From: Bradyrhizobium sp. BR13661
GTDB lineage: Bacteria > Pseudomonadota > Alphaproteobacteria > Rhizobiales > Xanthobacteraceae
Length of the DNA stretch: 64,000 nucleotides
NCBI RefSeq assembly: GCF_029892425.1
Contig: NZ_JARXWB010000007.1
Span: 1 to 64,000 of the forward strand
Reading direction: 5' to 3'
Shown here: positions 17,638 through 26,462 of the stretch, piece by piece
Layout of the letters: every line of letters begins with the position of its first letter
How positions within the stretch are numbered: position 1 is the stretch's first letter
Position numbers and translations under genes: made by a program
The notes under the pieces: model-generated
What the model was told of the DNA's origin: nothing
The model's database searches: none
Seen by the model: only the letters and a program-made list of their open reading frames with translations

Positions 17638-18513
17638 GTGAAGCAACTGACGATCGGTGACATCACCATCGATGCGGTGATCGAGCGGGAAGGGCCGTGG
17701 CGCCGGCCGCAGGATTTTTTTCCGGGATACGACGACGCCGTGTTCAGGCAGCATCTGCCGACGATGGAGCCGGAGGTGTTCGACGCCGCGCGCGGCATGA
17801 TGGTCATCACCTATCAGACGTTTGTCGTGCGCACTCAGCGCTACACGATTCTGGTCGACACCTGCACGGGCGAGGACAAGGGCCATCCGCCGCCGTTCGA
17901 CTTCCCCGGCAAGGAGCGCTGGCGCAACGAACTGTTCGCGCTCGGGATCGGCTTCGAGCAGATCGACTACGTCTTCTGTACGCATCTGCATATCGATCAC
18001 ACCGGCTGGAACACGACGTTGCGCGACGGCCGCTGGGTGCCGACGTTCCCGAACGCGAAATACGTGTTTCACAAGGGCGAGTACGCGGCCTGGGAGGCGG
18101 AGCATGCCAAGGGCAACAACCCGCCCGGCACCGTGTTTCGGGACAATTGCCTGCCGATCGTCGAAGCGGGCCAAGCGCTGCTCGTCGATGACGACTACGC
18201 GCTGGACGACACCGTCACGCTGACGCCGACGCCGGGCCATTCGCCCTGCCATTGCTGCGTGAACATTTTCTCGAAAGGCCAGCGCGCCGTGGTTGCCGGC
18301 GACCTCATGCATCACCAGATCCAGTGCCGCGAGCCGGACTGGTCGGCGAGGCCCGATTGGGATGCGAAGCAGTCGGCGGTGTCGCGGCGGAAGTTCTTCG
18401 CTTCCGTCGCCGACACCGACACGCTGATCCTGCCGATCCATTTTCCGGCGCCGACGGTCGGCCTGATCAAGCCGCTCGGCGCCGCCTTCGACTACCGCTT
18501 CAAGCGGGAATGA
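17638..18513 (+). CDS. MBL-fold metallo-hydrolase
   Basis: A 291-residue metallo-beta-lactamase-fold enzyme. The metal-binding motif HxHxDH is 'THLHIDHTGW' near residue 121. Later ligands are His in 'TPTPGHSPCHCC', Asp in 'VVAGDLMHH' and a C-terminal His in 'LILPIHFPAP'. This is the general hydrolase group with lactonase- and methyl-parathion-hydrolase-like members, and the substrate is unknown. The GTG at 17638 is preferred because GGGAGGGG ends three bases before it; an ATG at 17587 has no such site. No signal peptide. Confidence 0.82.
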   Translation: MKQLTIGDITIDAVIEREGPWRRPQDFFPGYDDAVFRQHLPTMEPEVFDAARGMMVITYQTFVVRTQRYTILVDTCTGEDKGHPPPFDFPGKERWRNELFALGIGFEQIDYVFCTHLHIDHTGWNTTLRDGRWVPTFPNAKYVFHKGEYAAWEAEHAKGNNPPGTVFRDNCLPIVEAGQALLVDDDYALDDTVTLTPTPGHSPCHCCVNIFSKGQRAVVAGDLMHHQIQCREPDWSARPDWDAKQSAVSRRKFFASVADTDTLILPIHFPAPTVGLIKPLGAAFDYRFKRE

Positions 18514-18522
18514 GCGGATGGT

Positions 18523-19614
18523 CTAATAGGTATAGAACATCCGCTGGATTTCCTTGGTATCGCTCGTCTTGGTCAGCGCCAACATGAGCAGGATGCGCGC
18601 CTTCTGCGGATTGAGCGTATCCGAGACGACGAAGTCGTGCTCGTCGTCCTTGGCTTCGCCATTGCGTGCGACGATGCCGTTGCCGACACGGCTGCTGCGG
18701 ACGATCACCACACCCTTCTTGCGGGCTTCGTCGAGAGCCGGCTCGACAGCGGGCCGGGCAAGGCTGCCGTCGCCCACGCCGGCATGTACGATTCCCTTGG
18801 CGCCGGCCGCAACGAACGCGTCGACCGCGACGCGGTTCATGTTGGCATAGCCGTAGACGATATCGACCTGCGGCAGGACATCGAGGTTGGACACGTCAAA
18901 TTCGGAATCCGCCGTGTGCCGGCGGGTCGACTGACGATAGAAGTAAGGCTTGTTGCCCTGGATGTAGCCGAGAAAGCCGAGCTCAGGCGTGCGGAAGGTG
19001 TCCGCCGTCGAGGTGTTGTTCTTGGTGACCTCGCGCGCCGCGTTGATCTGGTCGTTGAGAGCGACGAGCACGCCCTTGCCGACGGCCTCCTCGCTGCCCG
19101 CGAGGATCACCGCGTTGAAGAGGTTGATCGGCCCGTCCGCGCTGATCGCGGTCGAGGGCCGCATCGCGCCGACGATCACGACTGGCTTCTTGCTCTTGAC
19201 GACGAGGTCGAGGAAATAGCTGGTCTCCTCGATCGTGTCGGTGCCGTGCGTGATGACGATCCCGTCCACATCGTCCTGCGCGAGCAGCGTGTTGACGCGC
19301 TTGGCGAGCTTCAGCCAGTAGTCATTGTTCATGTTTTCGCTGGCGATCTGGAAGACCTGCTCGCCCTTGACGTTGGCCACCGTTTTCAATTCGGGGACGG
19401 CGTTGAGGAGGGTCTCGATGCCGACAGTGGCTGCGGTGTAACCGACCACGGTGGTGCTGCTCGCCCCGGTGCCGGCGATCGTGCCGCCGGTGGCCAGAAC
19501 CATGACGTTGGGCAGACCGACGCCTCGCGCGTGCGCCACGTCAAAACTGATGAGCAGTGCGAACAGCACGCTCATGGCCGCCACTACGTGATCACGCACT
19601 CGAACTTGCGACAT
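18523..19614 (-). CDS. ansB: Type II L-asparaginase (periplasmic)
   Basis: A 363-residue protein with a signal peptide (cleavage near 'DVAHA'). It has both asparaginase signatures: 'LATGGTIAGTG' at residues 40-50, with the nucleophilic Thr45, and 'GIVITHGTDTIEETSYFL' near 118-135, with the second catalytic Thr and Asp. It hydrolyses L-asparagine, and often glutamine, to aspartate and ammonia in the periplasm for nitrogen scavenging. ATG 19614 has GGAG six bases upstream; the longer frame to 19761 does not start with a signal peptide. It converges with the MBL hydrolase gene, 9 nt apart. Confidence 0.9.
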   Translation of the reverse strand: MSQVRVRDHVVAAMSVLFALLISFDVAHARGVGLPNVMVLATGGTIAGTGASSTTVVGYTAATVGIETLLNAVPELKTVANVKGEQVFQIASENMNNDYWLKLAKRVNTLLAQDDVDGIVITHGTDTIEETSYFLDLVVKSKKPVVIVGAMRPSTAISADGPINLFNAVILAGSEEAVGKGVLVALNDQINAAREVTKNNTSTADTFRTPELGFLGYIQGNKPYFYRQSTRRHTADSEFDVSNLDVLPQVDIVYGYANMNRVAVDAFVAAGAKGIVHAGVGDGSLARPAVEPALDEARKKGVVIVRSSRVGNGIVARNGEAKDDEHDFVVSDTLNPQKARILLMLALTKTSDTKEIQRMFYTY

Positions 19615-19858
19615 CTCGATCTCCGTTGCCTGGAAAGTCTCGGTGATGCGCCCCACTTCGCTCAGCACGCCATGATCCGTCAGCAGCGGTCTTCTGTCTA
19701 GGGTAGCGATGATTTGATTTTGCGCGCTCGGCGCGTCCTTGCTCCGACTGCCGGAACGCAAATGGCCGGGACATCTAGCGCGAAGACGCGCTTCTGCCCG
19801 GCCACCCGCGACGTTCGATTGCTGATTGCTCGTTAAAGGAGCGGCGAATGCTCAGACG

Positions 19859-20107
19859 TTACGCGCCCATCTCGCACTTCTTCATAAAACTGTTCTTGGC
19901 GGCGCCGGCGAGCGGCTTGCCGTCGGAGCCCACGGCCTTGGGCGTGCAGGCGTCTTCCTTGCACTTCTTCAAGAACGAGGTCTTGGCTGCGCCGGCGAGC
20001 GCCTTGCCGTCCTTGCCGACGGCTTTGCTCTCGCAGGTGTCATCGGCCAGCGCCGAGCCTGCTGCAAAGGTGGCAACGACCGCAGCCAGGAAAATTCGTT
20101 TCATCAT
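19859..20107 (-). CDS. PsiF repeat family periplasmic protein
   Basis: An 82-residue protein with a signal peptide (cleavage near 'GSALA'). The mature part is two imperfect tandem copies of about 27 residues, each of the form C-x(1-2)-K-A-V-G-x-D-G-K-x-L-A-G-A-A-K-x-S-F-x-K-K-C; Cys pairs may form disulfides. This is the PsiF repeat, first known from a phosphate-starvation-induced E. coli protein of unknown role. ATG 20107 has GGGAG seven bases upstream. The gene lies just upstream of the asparaginase gene on the same strand, with about 240 nt between them. Confidence 0.85.
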   Translation of the reverse strand: MMKRIFLAAVVATFAAGSALADDTCESKAVGKDGKALAGAAKTSFLKKCKEDACTPKAVGSDGKPLAGAAKNSFMKKCEMGA

Positions 20108-20190
20108 TGGGTGTCTCCCTAAACCAAAAATGGCATGCGGATTGGAGCCCGGAATCATGGCGCAATCAAGCAGGGGCGTCGGCATGGAGC

Positions 20191-21081
20191 TCAATTTTTC
20201 CAACTATCGAGCCGGGCCGCGGCCTTGACGAGGGCGTCGTTCATGGCGGCCTGATTCCCAGGCGTCGCCTGCCGCTGGGACGAGGGCTCGTCAAAATCAT
20301 GGGTCGCGCCAGGATAGAGAGTGACGTCGATCCGGGTACCCGCCTGTTGCGATCGCTCGGCAACGTGCTGGCAGATCAGGGGTGAGACCTCTTCGTCGTC
20401 AGAGCCGAGAAACATGGCAATTGGAGCTATGGTGGAGATGGTCGGCGCGAGCAATGCGGTCTCCCCGCAGCCTGGATAGAATACGAGCGCACCTCGATAA
20501 CCCGTCCGGTTTCCCTGCTGGCTTCCTTGCCGGATCATCACGTTCAGCGCGGTGCTCCCGCCATTGGACCAGCCCTGGAGAAAGATCTGCCAGGCGATGA
20601 TGTCGCCCCGGCTCTGAAGATAATTGAGAGCGCCGTCGGCATCGAGCGGGCGCACGGTCAGTTCGTTGACGTCAGCGCGATCGGGGTTGTCATGGGAGAA
20701 GCGGCCGAAGCCGTGCGCCTTGCCGCGCGGACCAAAGCTGTCCGGCAAAATAGCCAGATAGCCACGTGCCGACCAATATTCGCCCCACATCGTATGGCGC
20801 TTCGATAGGGTGCCTGCATTGCAGGGCGAGGCCCTGCCGGCGCCGACAAAGCTGCAATCGGCATTGTCGTTGCTGGAGTAAGGGCCTCCACGTCCGTGCA
20901 GCATGACGATGGCGGGCCAGGGGCCCGGTGTTCTCGGCAGGAACACATAACTCGTGAGCGCAGTGCGGCCGTCGGCGCTCGGGAAATACACCGTCTGCGG
21001 TGCTGCAGTGGCGACCGCGACCGGCAGCAGCACGGCGAGCAAGCTGACAGGAAGCTGACGCAATAATCTGCAGCGCAGCAC
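20191..21081 (-). CDS. Exported dienelactone-hydrolase-like alpha/beta hydrolase
   Basis: About 296 residues with a signal peptide (LPVSLLAVLLPVAVATAA). The alpha/beta hydrolase triad is visible: nucleophile Ser in 'QGWSNGGST', Asp near 'FLGSDDEEV', and His in 'YPGATHDFD'. The oxyanion-hole strand is 'PAIVMLHGRGGPYSSND'. Dienelactone-hydrolase relatives cleave esters or lactones. The GTG at 21081 gives a normal signal peptide; the track's longer start is a TTG at 21117. Four cysteines could form disulfides, as expected outside the cytoplasm. Confidence 0.78.
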   Translation of the reverse strand: MLRCRLLRQLPVSLLAVLLPVAVATAAPQTVYFPSADGRTALTSYVFLPRTPGPWPAIVMLHGRGGPYSSNDNADCSFVGAGRASPCNAGTLSKRHTMWGEYWSARGYLAILPDSFGPRGKAHGFGRFSHDNPDRADVNELTVRPLDADGALNYLQSRGDIIAWQIFLQGWSNGGSTALNVMIRQGSQQGNRTGYRGALVFYPGCGETALLAPTISTIAPIAMFLGSDDEEVSPLICQHVAERSQQAGTRIDVTLYPGATHDFDEPSSQRQATPGNQAAMNDALVKAAARLDSWKN

Positions 21082-21083
21082 GG

Positions 21084-21212
21084 TCAGACCCCGCGCGCCA
21101 GTTGCACGCTGAAACAAGGCTGGCGCCTGGCATCGCCGCCAAATTTCGCGACCCGGTCGAACACGTCGCCGGCAGCAGTGAAGCCGACACGCGCATCGCG
21201 CGCTGCAGCCAT
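21084..21212 (-). CDS. Possible small ORF upstream of the hydrolase
   Basis: A 42-residue frame (MAAARDARVGFTAAGDVFDR...) with GAGG eight bases before its ATG, GC-rich third positions, and a stop three bases before the GTG of the hydrolase gene. It could be a leader peptide that couples translation, or chance. No family recognised. Confidence 0.25.
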   Translation of the reverse strand: MAAARDARVGFTAAGDVFDRVAKFGGDARRQPCFSVQLARGV

Positions 21213-21337
21213 GATCGGGTCCTCACGGGGTTCTTGGTCTTGCTCGACCGTTAGCATAGATTTGGCGCGCCACATCGGCAACCGGCGACACCTTGGGATT
21301 GCAGTGCCGGCGAAGGAACGGGCAGGGAGGTCCTGAG

Positions 21338-21565
21338 GTGGAATTCGAAACGCTGGTCCAGTCGCGCCGCAGCGTGCGCGGTTTCAAGAACGAGAAGGTA
21401 GAGCGCACGGTGATCGAAGCGATCATCGAGAGCGCCAAGCGTGCGCCGTCGTCGATGAACACCCAGCCCTGGCATGTCCACGTGCTCACCGGCTCGCCGC
21501 TTGAGGAGGTGAGGTCGCTGGGATTCAACGACGAGTTCGTGCGCTATGTCGGCTTCGCTGACTGA
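21338..21565 (+). pseudogene. Nitroreductase remnant with a large internal deletion
   Basis: From the GTG at 21338 (AGGGAGG seven bases upstream) the first 55 residues match the start of a nitroreductase: 'ETLVQSRRSVRGFK', 'IIESAKRAPSSMNTQPWHVHVL'. They then jump directly to 'NDEFVRYVGFAD', which resembles the usual last residues of the same family. Nitroreductases are about 200-225 residues, so roughly 150 central residues, including most of the FMN site and dimer helices, are missing although the frame stays open. The product cannot be a working enzyme. Confidence 0.7.
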
Positions 21566-21714
21566 CTTCGTTGATTAGCTTGGAGAAGGCCGGAGGAGAT
21601 TATTCCCTTGCGATATTTTTTCGTGCGGACTCGCTGCGGCCTCTTGCAATCTCGATCGTGCAGGAGGAACAATACGTGGACTCGTAGGTTTGATGCTGGC
21701 GCGAGGGAATCGAC

Positions 21715-21918
21715 ATGCGGCGGCTGGCTAGCCTGGTTCGATGGTTCTTCGGCCCGCGGATGCGGCGCCCGATCGACGATGATCCGAGCCTTCCTTTTAC
21801 CCCTGATGAGTTCAGCAGGCTGATCCGCAGCGGCAAACACGAGGACATGAAGCTGCTCGCGGACGGGCTGGCCTGTCGCTCGATCCCGCGCCGCATCAAA
21901 TACCGGGCCACACACTAG
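21715..21918 (+). CDS. Small basic hypothetical protein
   Basis: A 67-residue protein (MRRLASLVRWFFGPRMRRPID...) with an amphipathic basic N-terminus and a short acidic helix (TPDEFSRLIRSGKHEDMKLL). It has no clear ribosome binding site and no known motif. Codon use is consistent with coding, but support is modest. Confidence 0.45.
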   Translation: MRRLASLVRWFFGPRMRRPIDDDPSLPFTPDEFSRLIRSGKHEDMKLLADGLACRSIPRRIKYRATH

Positions 21919-21977
21919 CACGTACTCGAGGATTTATCTGCGCGTGGCGTCGTTCCCTGTCGAAGAGCGGGCGCACG

Positions 21978-23096
21978 TTACCTCGAGAGTGCGACCTCCT
22001 TGAAGGAGGTGATCAGCGCCTTCTCCAGCTTTCCGGTCATCCCGCAGAGAATATTGTAGGCCTCCGTGCGCGGCATCGTCGGCTTGTAGTGGCGGTGCTC
22101 GATCAGCGCAGCGAAGATGTCCGAGATGGTGAGAATACGCACGATGTCGTTGATGCTGTTGCCGGCCAGCGCGTCCGGGTATCCGCTGCCGTCGAGATAT
22201 TCGTGGTGGTGGCGGACCGCATCGAGAATTTCCGGCGAGATCGTCTCGTGGTCCTTGAGGAAGTCGTAACCCGCTGCCGGATGCGTTTCGATCATGGCGC
22301 GCTCGTCGGCATCGAGCCGGCCCGGCTTGTCCAGGATCGCGAGCGGGATCTGCGCCTTGCCGATGTCATGGAACATGGCCGCCGAATACAGGCGCTCGAG
22401 ATCGGCTCGTCCGACGCCCAAGCTCAATCCGAAGTCGATCGCGACGCCGGTCACCAGCAGGCAGTGCTGGTAGGTTCCCTCATGGTGACGGCGGACGGTC
22501 GTGAGCCATTCGGACAGGCCGTGCTCGGTGATACGTTCTGCGATCTTGCGGCCGGCCTCCTTGGTGCCGTCAACGTCGAGCGGTTGACCCAGCGTGACAG
22601 CCGTGAACATCGACGCAATGGCGGTCGCCGCTGTCTGAACGGCGTTGTCGGGCTGAGCTGACCCGCTTGCCGGCTCGGCTGGATCAGCCAGCGCCGCCAG
22701 CAGGCTGGTCTTGTTGAGCGGGCCGGGAAGAACGAGCGTCGCGCCGAGCGCATAGGCCTGCGAGATGCAGACGTGTGAGGAGTGCTCGACGAGGAAGATG
22801 CGCTTGGTAGCCTTGGCCAGCCTGGCGGACCGCTTCTTGATCGCTGCGATGTTGTCGACGTCACGCAACTCCGCGCGGATGACGATCGCGAACGGCACTT
22901 GCGCCAGCCTGGCCTCGGCGTCGAGCCGTTCGCCCGCCACGGTGAATTGCTGTTCGAGCGCCGAGCAGATGGCGGACAGTTTATCGGAGGTATCGGCAAG
23001 CACATGCACGAAGGGACGCGTCGATTGCGCCGCCCGGGGGCTGCCGTCGCCTTTGATCGGGCCGGCTATGGTTCGCGCATTCGGCACTGTGGACAT
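21978..23096 (-). CDS. HD-GYP domain c-di-GMP phosphodiesterase
   Basis: A 372-residue protein. The N-terminal third (residues about 25-125) looks like a receiver-type alpha/beta domain without a clear phospho-acceptor Asp. The C-terminal HD-GYP domain has the HD pair in 'AAMFHDIGKAQIPLAILDKPGRLDADE', a later 'ETHPAAGYDFL', and 'VRHHHEYLDGSGYP', where GYP is intact (GSGYP). These residues bind the di-iron or similar centre that hydrolyses cyclic di-GMP. It is the third gene of an operon after DUF2336 and PilZ genes, 41 nt downstream of PilZ, so a role in c-di-GMP signalling is likely. Confidence 0.85.
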   Translation of the reverse strand: MSTVPNARTIAGPIKGDGSPRAAQSTRPFVHVLADTSDKLSAICSALEQQFTVAGERLDAEARLAQVPFAIVIRAELRDVDNIAAIKKRSARLAKATKRIFLVEHSSHVCISQAYALGATLVLPGPLNKTSLLAALADPAEPASGSAQPDNAVQTAATAIASMFTAVTLGQPLDVDGTKEAGRKIAERITEHGLSEWLTTVRRHHEGTYQHCLLVTGVAIDFGLSLGVGRADLERLYSAAMFHDIGKAQIPLAILDKPGRLDADERAMIETHPAAGYDFLKDHETISPEILDAVRHHHEYLDGSGYPDALAGNSINDIVRILTISDIFAALIEHRHYKPTMPRTEAYNILCGMTGKLEKALITSFKEVALSR

Positions 23097-23137
23097 GGGC
23101 GATGCTGAAGTTGAACGAGATTGATGATGTCTTGAAC

Positions 23138-23470
23138 CTATTTGGTCGCGGTGGCGCTCTGCGCGGCAGCTGCTTTTGCGGCCGCCGGCTTCTTCTTGCC
23201 GTCGGCGGTGACGAAGTGCACGCCGGCCGTGGTGCCGTCGATCCAGACCAACTCGCAGCGCCGGTAGGCGAGCCCCGTCGACGACAGCACCAGGAAGAAC
23301 TCCTTGGCCTGGAGGACGTCGAGCGTGCCCTCGACCTCAAGCTTGGCGCCGGTGTTCGACACGTCGAGCAGCATACAACTGCGCCGCCAGGTGCCGTCCG
23401 AGCCCATCAAATTGACGGGTTGCCGGTGGTCCATTTTTACGCGAGGGTCCTTGCGGCCATCGAATCTCAT
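23138..23470 (-). CDS. PilZ domain c-di-GMP receptor protein
   Basis: A 110-residue single PilZ domain. The N-terminal RxxxR-type c-di-GMP motif appears as 'GRKDPRVKM', and the second motif D/NxSxxG as 'LDVSNTGAKLEV'. A later strand, 'CELVWIDGTTAGVHFV', matches the PilZ barrel. A Lys/Ala-rich tail follows. It would bind c-di-GMP and change partner activity. Its ATG overlaps the TGA of the DUF2336 gene (23467-23470), and the HD-GYP gene follows. Confidence 0.85.
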   Translation of the reverse strand: MRFDGRKDPRVKMDHRQPVNLMGSDGTWRRSCMLLDVSNTGAKLEVEGTLDVLQAKEFFLVLSSTGLAYRRCELVWIDGTTAGVHFVTADGKKKPAAAKAAAAQSATATK

Positions 23471-24567
23471 CGGCTATTCCCCATTTTCGCACCGCGATGT
23501 CCCGGATCGTTTGTGCAGGCGCTGGCTGCTATTTCCCCCCAGCGCACCGTCCATTGGCTGGTCGACAAGAGAAGCGTTTCGAAGATGTGTTGGGCGCGTT
23601 CGCGTTGGGCGAAAGAGAGGCGCGTGCCGCTGCGGTTGCTCAGGATCGCGAGCGTGGTGGTCCAGTTCAGGCGCGACGCCCGGCAGGCCATCACGAGGCC
23701 CTCGCAGTCGTCGTCGGCCATGACATGCTCGACGATCTCGATCGGCGCCCCTGACAGCACCGACAAAGCGGTGAACAGATTGGCGGTCTCACCGCGGATC
23801 GCAAAGCGGTTCACCGTGGAATCGTTGAGCTTGCCGACGCGGTTGAGCGCAATGATCTCCGGCCGCGCGCTGGCATAATCGGCCGAATTGGGCGGCCGTT
23901 TCGGCGGAGCTGGCGCAGGCGTCTGCGCGGAGGCGTTTGGCTTGGCCGTGGCTTTCGATCCCGGTGAAGCCGACAGCAGCTTGCGCAAGACCAGGTCGGG
24001 CGTTCCGGGCCTGAGCGCCAGCGCCTTGGTGATCTCGTCGTCCGCCGCATCGTTCTCGATGAACAACGCGTGGACCGCATCGGAGAATCTGGCGCCGGGG
24101 TTCTTGATCAGGGCAAGGCGGACCGCGCGCGCGCCATGCGCGACGAGCGCTTCGCAGACAGCCGCTTCGACCCCGTCACGGGACGCGATCGCGAGCTGAT
24201 GTGCCTCGCTGCATGACGCTGCAACCGTCGCCAGATCGTCGGTTGAGAGCGCCGGCGATTTCTGCAGGAGGGGGCATGCGATCTCCGGATCATCGTGGAA
24301 TGCCAGATGCCGCAACGTATCTTGCGGCGCAACATAGAGTCCAACCAGTGCCTCACTCAGCTGAGTGAGCGCGGCAGGCGGGACGCGCCCGATTAGCCGA
24401 AGCAAGACGCCATCGACCACATTGACCAGCAATTCCTGCGGCTTGTCGCGGCCGGATGTGAGCAGGCGAACGATCCCTGACAGGATACGAGCCGAGCGCT
24501 CCGGAGGGCAGGCTGCGACCGCATCTTCCAGTTCGCCGAAAATATCGGCAGGCGAGTTTGCCATCAT
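23467..24567 (-). CDS. DUF2336 domain protein
   Basis: About 366 residues, mostly alpha-helical, in the DUF2336 family of alphaproteobacteria. Family-like blocks are 'FGELEDAVAACPPERSARILSGIVRLL', 'HLAFHDDPEIACPLLQKSP' with HEAT-like helices, and a C-terminal 'LFTALSVLSGAPIEIVEHVM'. A proline-rich linker ('PAPAPPKRPP') divides the halves. The function is unknown, but similar genes often lie beside c-di-GMP, PilZ or chemotaxis genes. ATG 24567 (MMANSPADIF) is the likelier start, with AGG seven bases upstream; 24612 is possible. Confidence 0.75.
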   Translation of the reverse strand: MMANSPADIFGELEDAVAACPPERSARILSGIVRLLTSGRDKPQELLVNVVDGVLLRLIGRVPPAALTQLSEALVGLYVAPQDTLRHLAFHDDPEIACPLLQKSPALSTDDLATVAASCSEAHQLAIASRDGVEAAVCEALVAHGARAVRLALIKNPGARFSDAVHALFIENDAADDEITKALALRPGTPDLVLRKLLSASPGSKATAKPNASAQTPAPAPPKRPPNSADYASARPEIIALNRVGKLNDSTVNRFAIRGETANLFTALSVLSGAPIEIVEHVMADDDCEGLVMACRASRLNWTTTLAILSNRSGTRLSFAQRERAQHIFETLLLSTSQWTVRWGEIAASACTNDPGHRGAKMGNSR

Positions 24568-24863
24568 GGCAGGGCCTGTACGGAAAAAATAGGACAAATG
24601 AACGTCCTTCATTTCGCGCCAAAGTTGTTAATGTGAACTATATAGCTTTAGCGAACAGGTATCGGTGCACCGCTGGCGTCCCTGGAAACGATATCGAAAT
24701 TTGGCAGGATACGCGCCGTCAGCCTGTCCTTTGAATTCCGTCCTCGCCAATGGATCGCGAGAGGTTAGGATGATTTTCTTGGGTAGTGGGGCAACCGGGG
24801 GATAATAGATCCGGTCCTGTCGCCGGATGCGCGTCGTTTCAGGACGCTGTTTTTCATTTTATC
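24568..24863. other. Divergent promoter region, DUF2336 operon / AraC gene
   Basis: About 300 bases that should carry promoters in both directions. The stretch GTTAATGTGAACTATATAG near 24627-24645 is AT-rich and a good place for a promoter, but no clear -35/-10 pair stands out. Confidence 0.35.
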
Positions 24864-25811
24864 ATGACCAGCATTGATGATGCGCCCGGGTTGGCGCCAA
24901 GGATATTTCGCTTTTCGGACGTCGATGAGTTTCGCAGTTCCATCCGCGGCCTGAATGTCGAGTTCACGCCGTTCGTGCGGAGGATTTCTGCCGAGCAGAT
25001 CATCCTGCGTCTGCCCGGCTGCGACGTGAACGTCACGCGCGCCTTTCCGCGCGTGGTCGATGCGCAACTCGTTGCCGATTGCACCGCGATCGGATTTACG
25101 ATGGACGATAGCGAGGTGCCCATTCGCTTCAACGGCGCGCAGCAAGATCGCTCCGTCATCGTCGTCGGCGACGGCGGTGCCGCCTACAACACCGTCGAGG
25201 AGACGCAGCGGCAGATCGCCTCGCTCGTTTTCAGGCCGCGCATGACGGATCGCGGTTGGCCGGAAGCGCGGTCGAGCTTCAAATTGTTCGAGACCAGCAC
25301 GGAGGCGCTCAACCGGCTGCGGCGCGTCGTCACCGAGGTCGTGGCGGCCGCGTCCGAGCCGATCGACGCGGCCGAGGTGTTGTTGAAGGCGACGGCCATG
25401 CGGGAATCCCTGATCGGCGCCGTCGATGCGGCGATGGCCGACATCGTTCCGTCGCGCTGGACGCTGTGGCCCAATGACGAGCGGAACTTCAGGATGTTTC
25501 GCGAGATCCGTGCGCTGCTGTCGGACGATCCTGCCCAGCCCATCTACAGCGAGGAGGTCGCGCGCAAGCTTGGCCTGTCGGTCCGCACCATGCATGACGT
25601 GGTGCGGCGTTATCGCGGCATGAGCCTGCACCGCTTCCTGCGCCTGCGCCGGCTCTGGCTGGTACGCCAGCGACTGCTCGCCGGCGCCGACAGCGTCAAG
25701 GCCGTCGCGCTGGCGTTCGGCTTCTGGCACCTGTCGGATTTCTCGCGGAGCTATCGCGACCAGTTCGGCGAGACGCCGTCGGAAACCCTGGAGCGTGGAC
25801 GCCGGCGTTAG
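24864..25811 (+). CDS. AraC family transcriptional regulator
   Basis: A 315-residue protein. The N-terminal two thirds resemble the AraC-binding-like sensor region, with no recognisable ligand motif. The C-terminal 100 residues hold two helix-turn-helix units: 'SEEVARKLGLSVRTMHDVVRRYRGMSLHRFLRLRRL' and 'AVALAFGFWHLSDFSRSYRDQFGETPSETL', the standard AraC/XylS signature. It probably activates nearby genes when a small molecule is bound. ATG 24864 was chosen because the longer frame to 24786 is poorly coding. The NAD(P)H-FMN reductase gene follows after 51 nt on the same strand. Confidence 0.85.
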   Translation: MTSIDDAPGLAPRIFRFSDVDEFRSSIRGLNVEFTPFVRRISAEQIILRLPGCDVNVTRAFPRVVDAQLVADCTAIGFTMDDSEVPIRFNGAQQDRSVIVVGDGGAAYNTVEETQRQIASLVFRPRMTDRGWPEARSSFKLFETSTEALNRLRRVVTEVVAAASEPIDAAEVLLKATAMRESLIGAVDAAMADIVPSRWTLWPNDERNFRMFREIRALLSDDPAQPIYSEEVARKLGLSVRTMHDVVRRYRGMSLHRFLRLRRLWLVRQRLLAGADSVKAVALAFGFWHLSDFSRSYRDQFGETPSETLERGRRR

Positions 25812-25862
25812 CACGACAAAGCGATTGGGGATGGGCACCGGTTTCGTGCTAGCCTCCCAGCC

Positions 25863-26453
25863 ATGAGCAACCGCATCCTCGTCCTCTACGGTTCCTACCG
25901 TTCCGACCGCATGGGCATCCGCCTTGCGAATTTCGTCATCAATCGCCTACGGAGTCGCGGCGAGGAGGTCGAGTTCATCGACGCCAAGGCGATCGGTCTG
26001 CCGATGCTCGACCGCATGTACAAGGAATATCCCAAGGGCACAGCGCCCGAAGCGCTGGAAAAGCTGGCAGAGCAGATCCGCGGTGCCGACGGCTTTGTCT
26101 TCGTCACCGGCGAATATAATTGGGGCATTCAGCCTGGCCTGAAGAACCTCACGGATCACTTCCTGGAGGAGTGGTTCTGGCGGCCGGCCGCGATCGTGAG
26201 CTATTCCGCCGGCCGCCTGTCCGGCGCGCGCGCCTCGACCGCGTGGCACGGCACGCTGTCGGAAATGGGCATGGTGGTGATCTCGAGCACCATCGGCGTC
26301 GGGCCGATCGCGCAGACGCTGTCCGCCGAAAGCGAGCCGATCGGCGAGGGCGGCAAGGCGCTCGAGCGTTCGTTCCCGCGTTTCGCCGATGATTTGACCT
26401 GGTGGATCGAGGCGGCGAAAGCGCAGCGGGCGCGCAAGGCGCCGCCGTATTGA
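25863..26453 (+). CDS. NAD(P)H-dependent FMN reductase / flavodoxin-fold protein
   Basis: A 196-residue flavodoxin-fold protein. The FMN phosphate loop is 'VLYGSYRSDRMG' near residue 7. The conserved isoalloxazine motif 'GEYNWGIQPGLKNLTDH' is near 80-97, and a further family block is 'YSAGRLSGARA'. Such enzymes reduce FMN, quinones or azo/nitro compounds with NAD(P)H. It lies 51 nt downstream of the AraC regulator and may be its target. Confidence 0.82.
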   Translation: MSNRILVLYGSYRSDRMGIRLANFVINRLRSRGEEVEFIDAKAIGLPMLDRMYKEYPKGTAPEALEKLAEQIRGADGFVFVTGEYNWGIQPGLKNLTDHFLEEWFWRPAAIVSYSAGRLSGARASTAWHGTLSEMGMVVISSTIGVGPIAQTLSAESEPIGEGGKALERSFPRFADDLTWWIEAAKAQRARKAPPY

Positions 26454-26462
26454 ACGCGCAGC

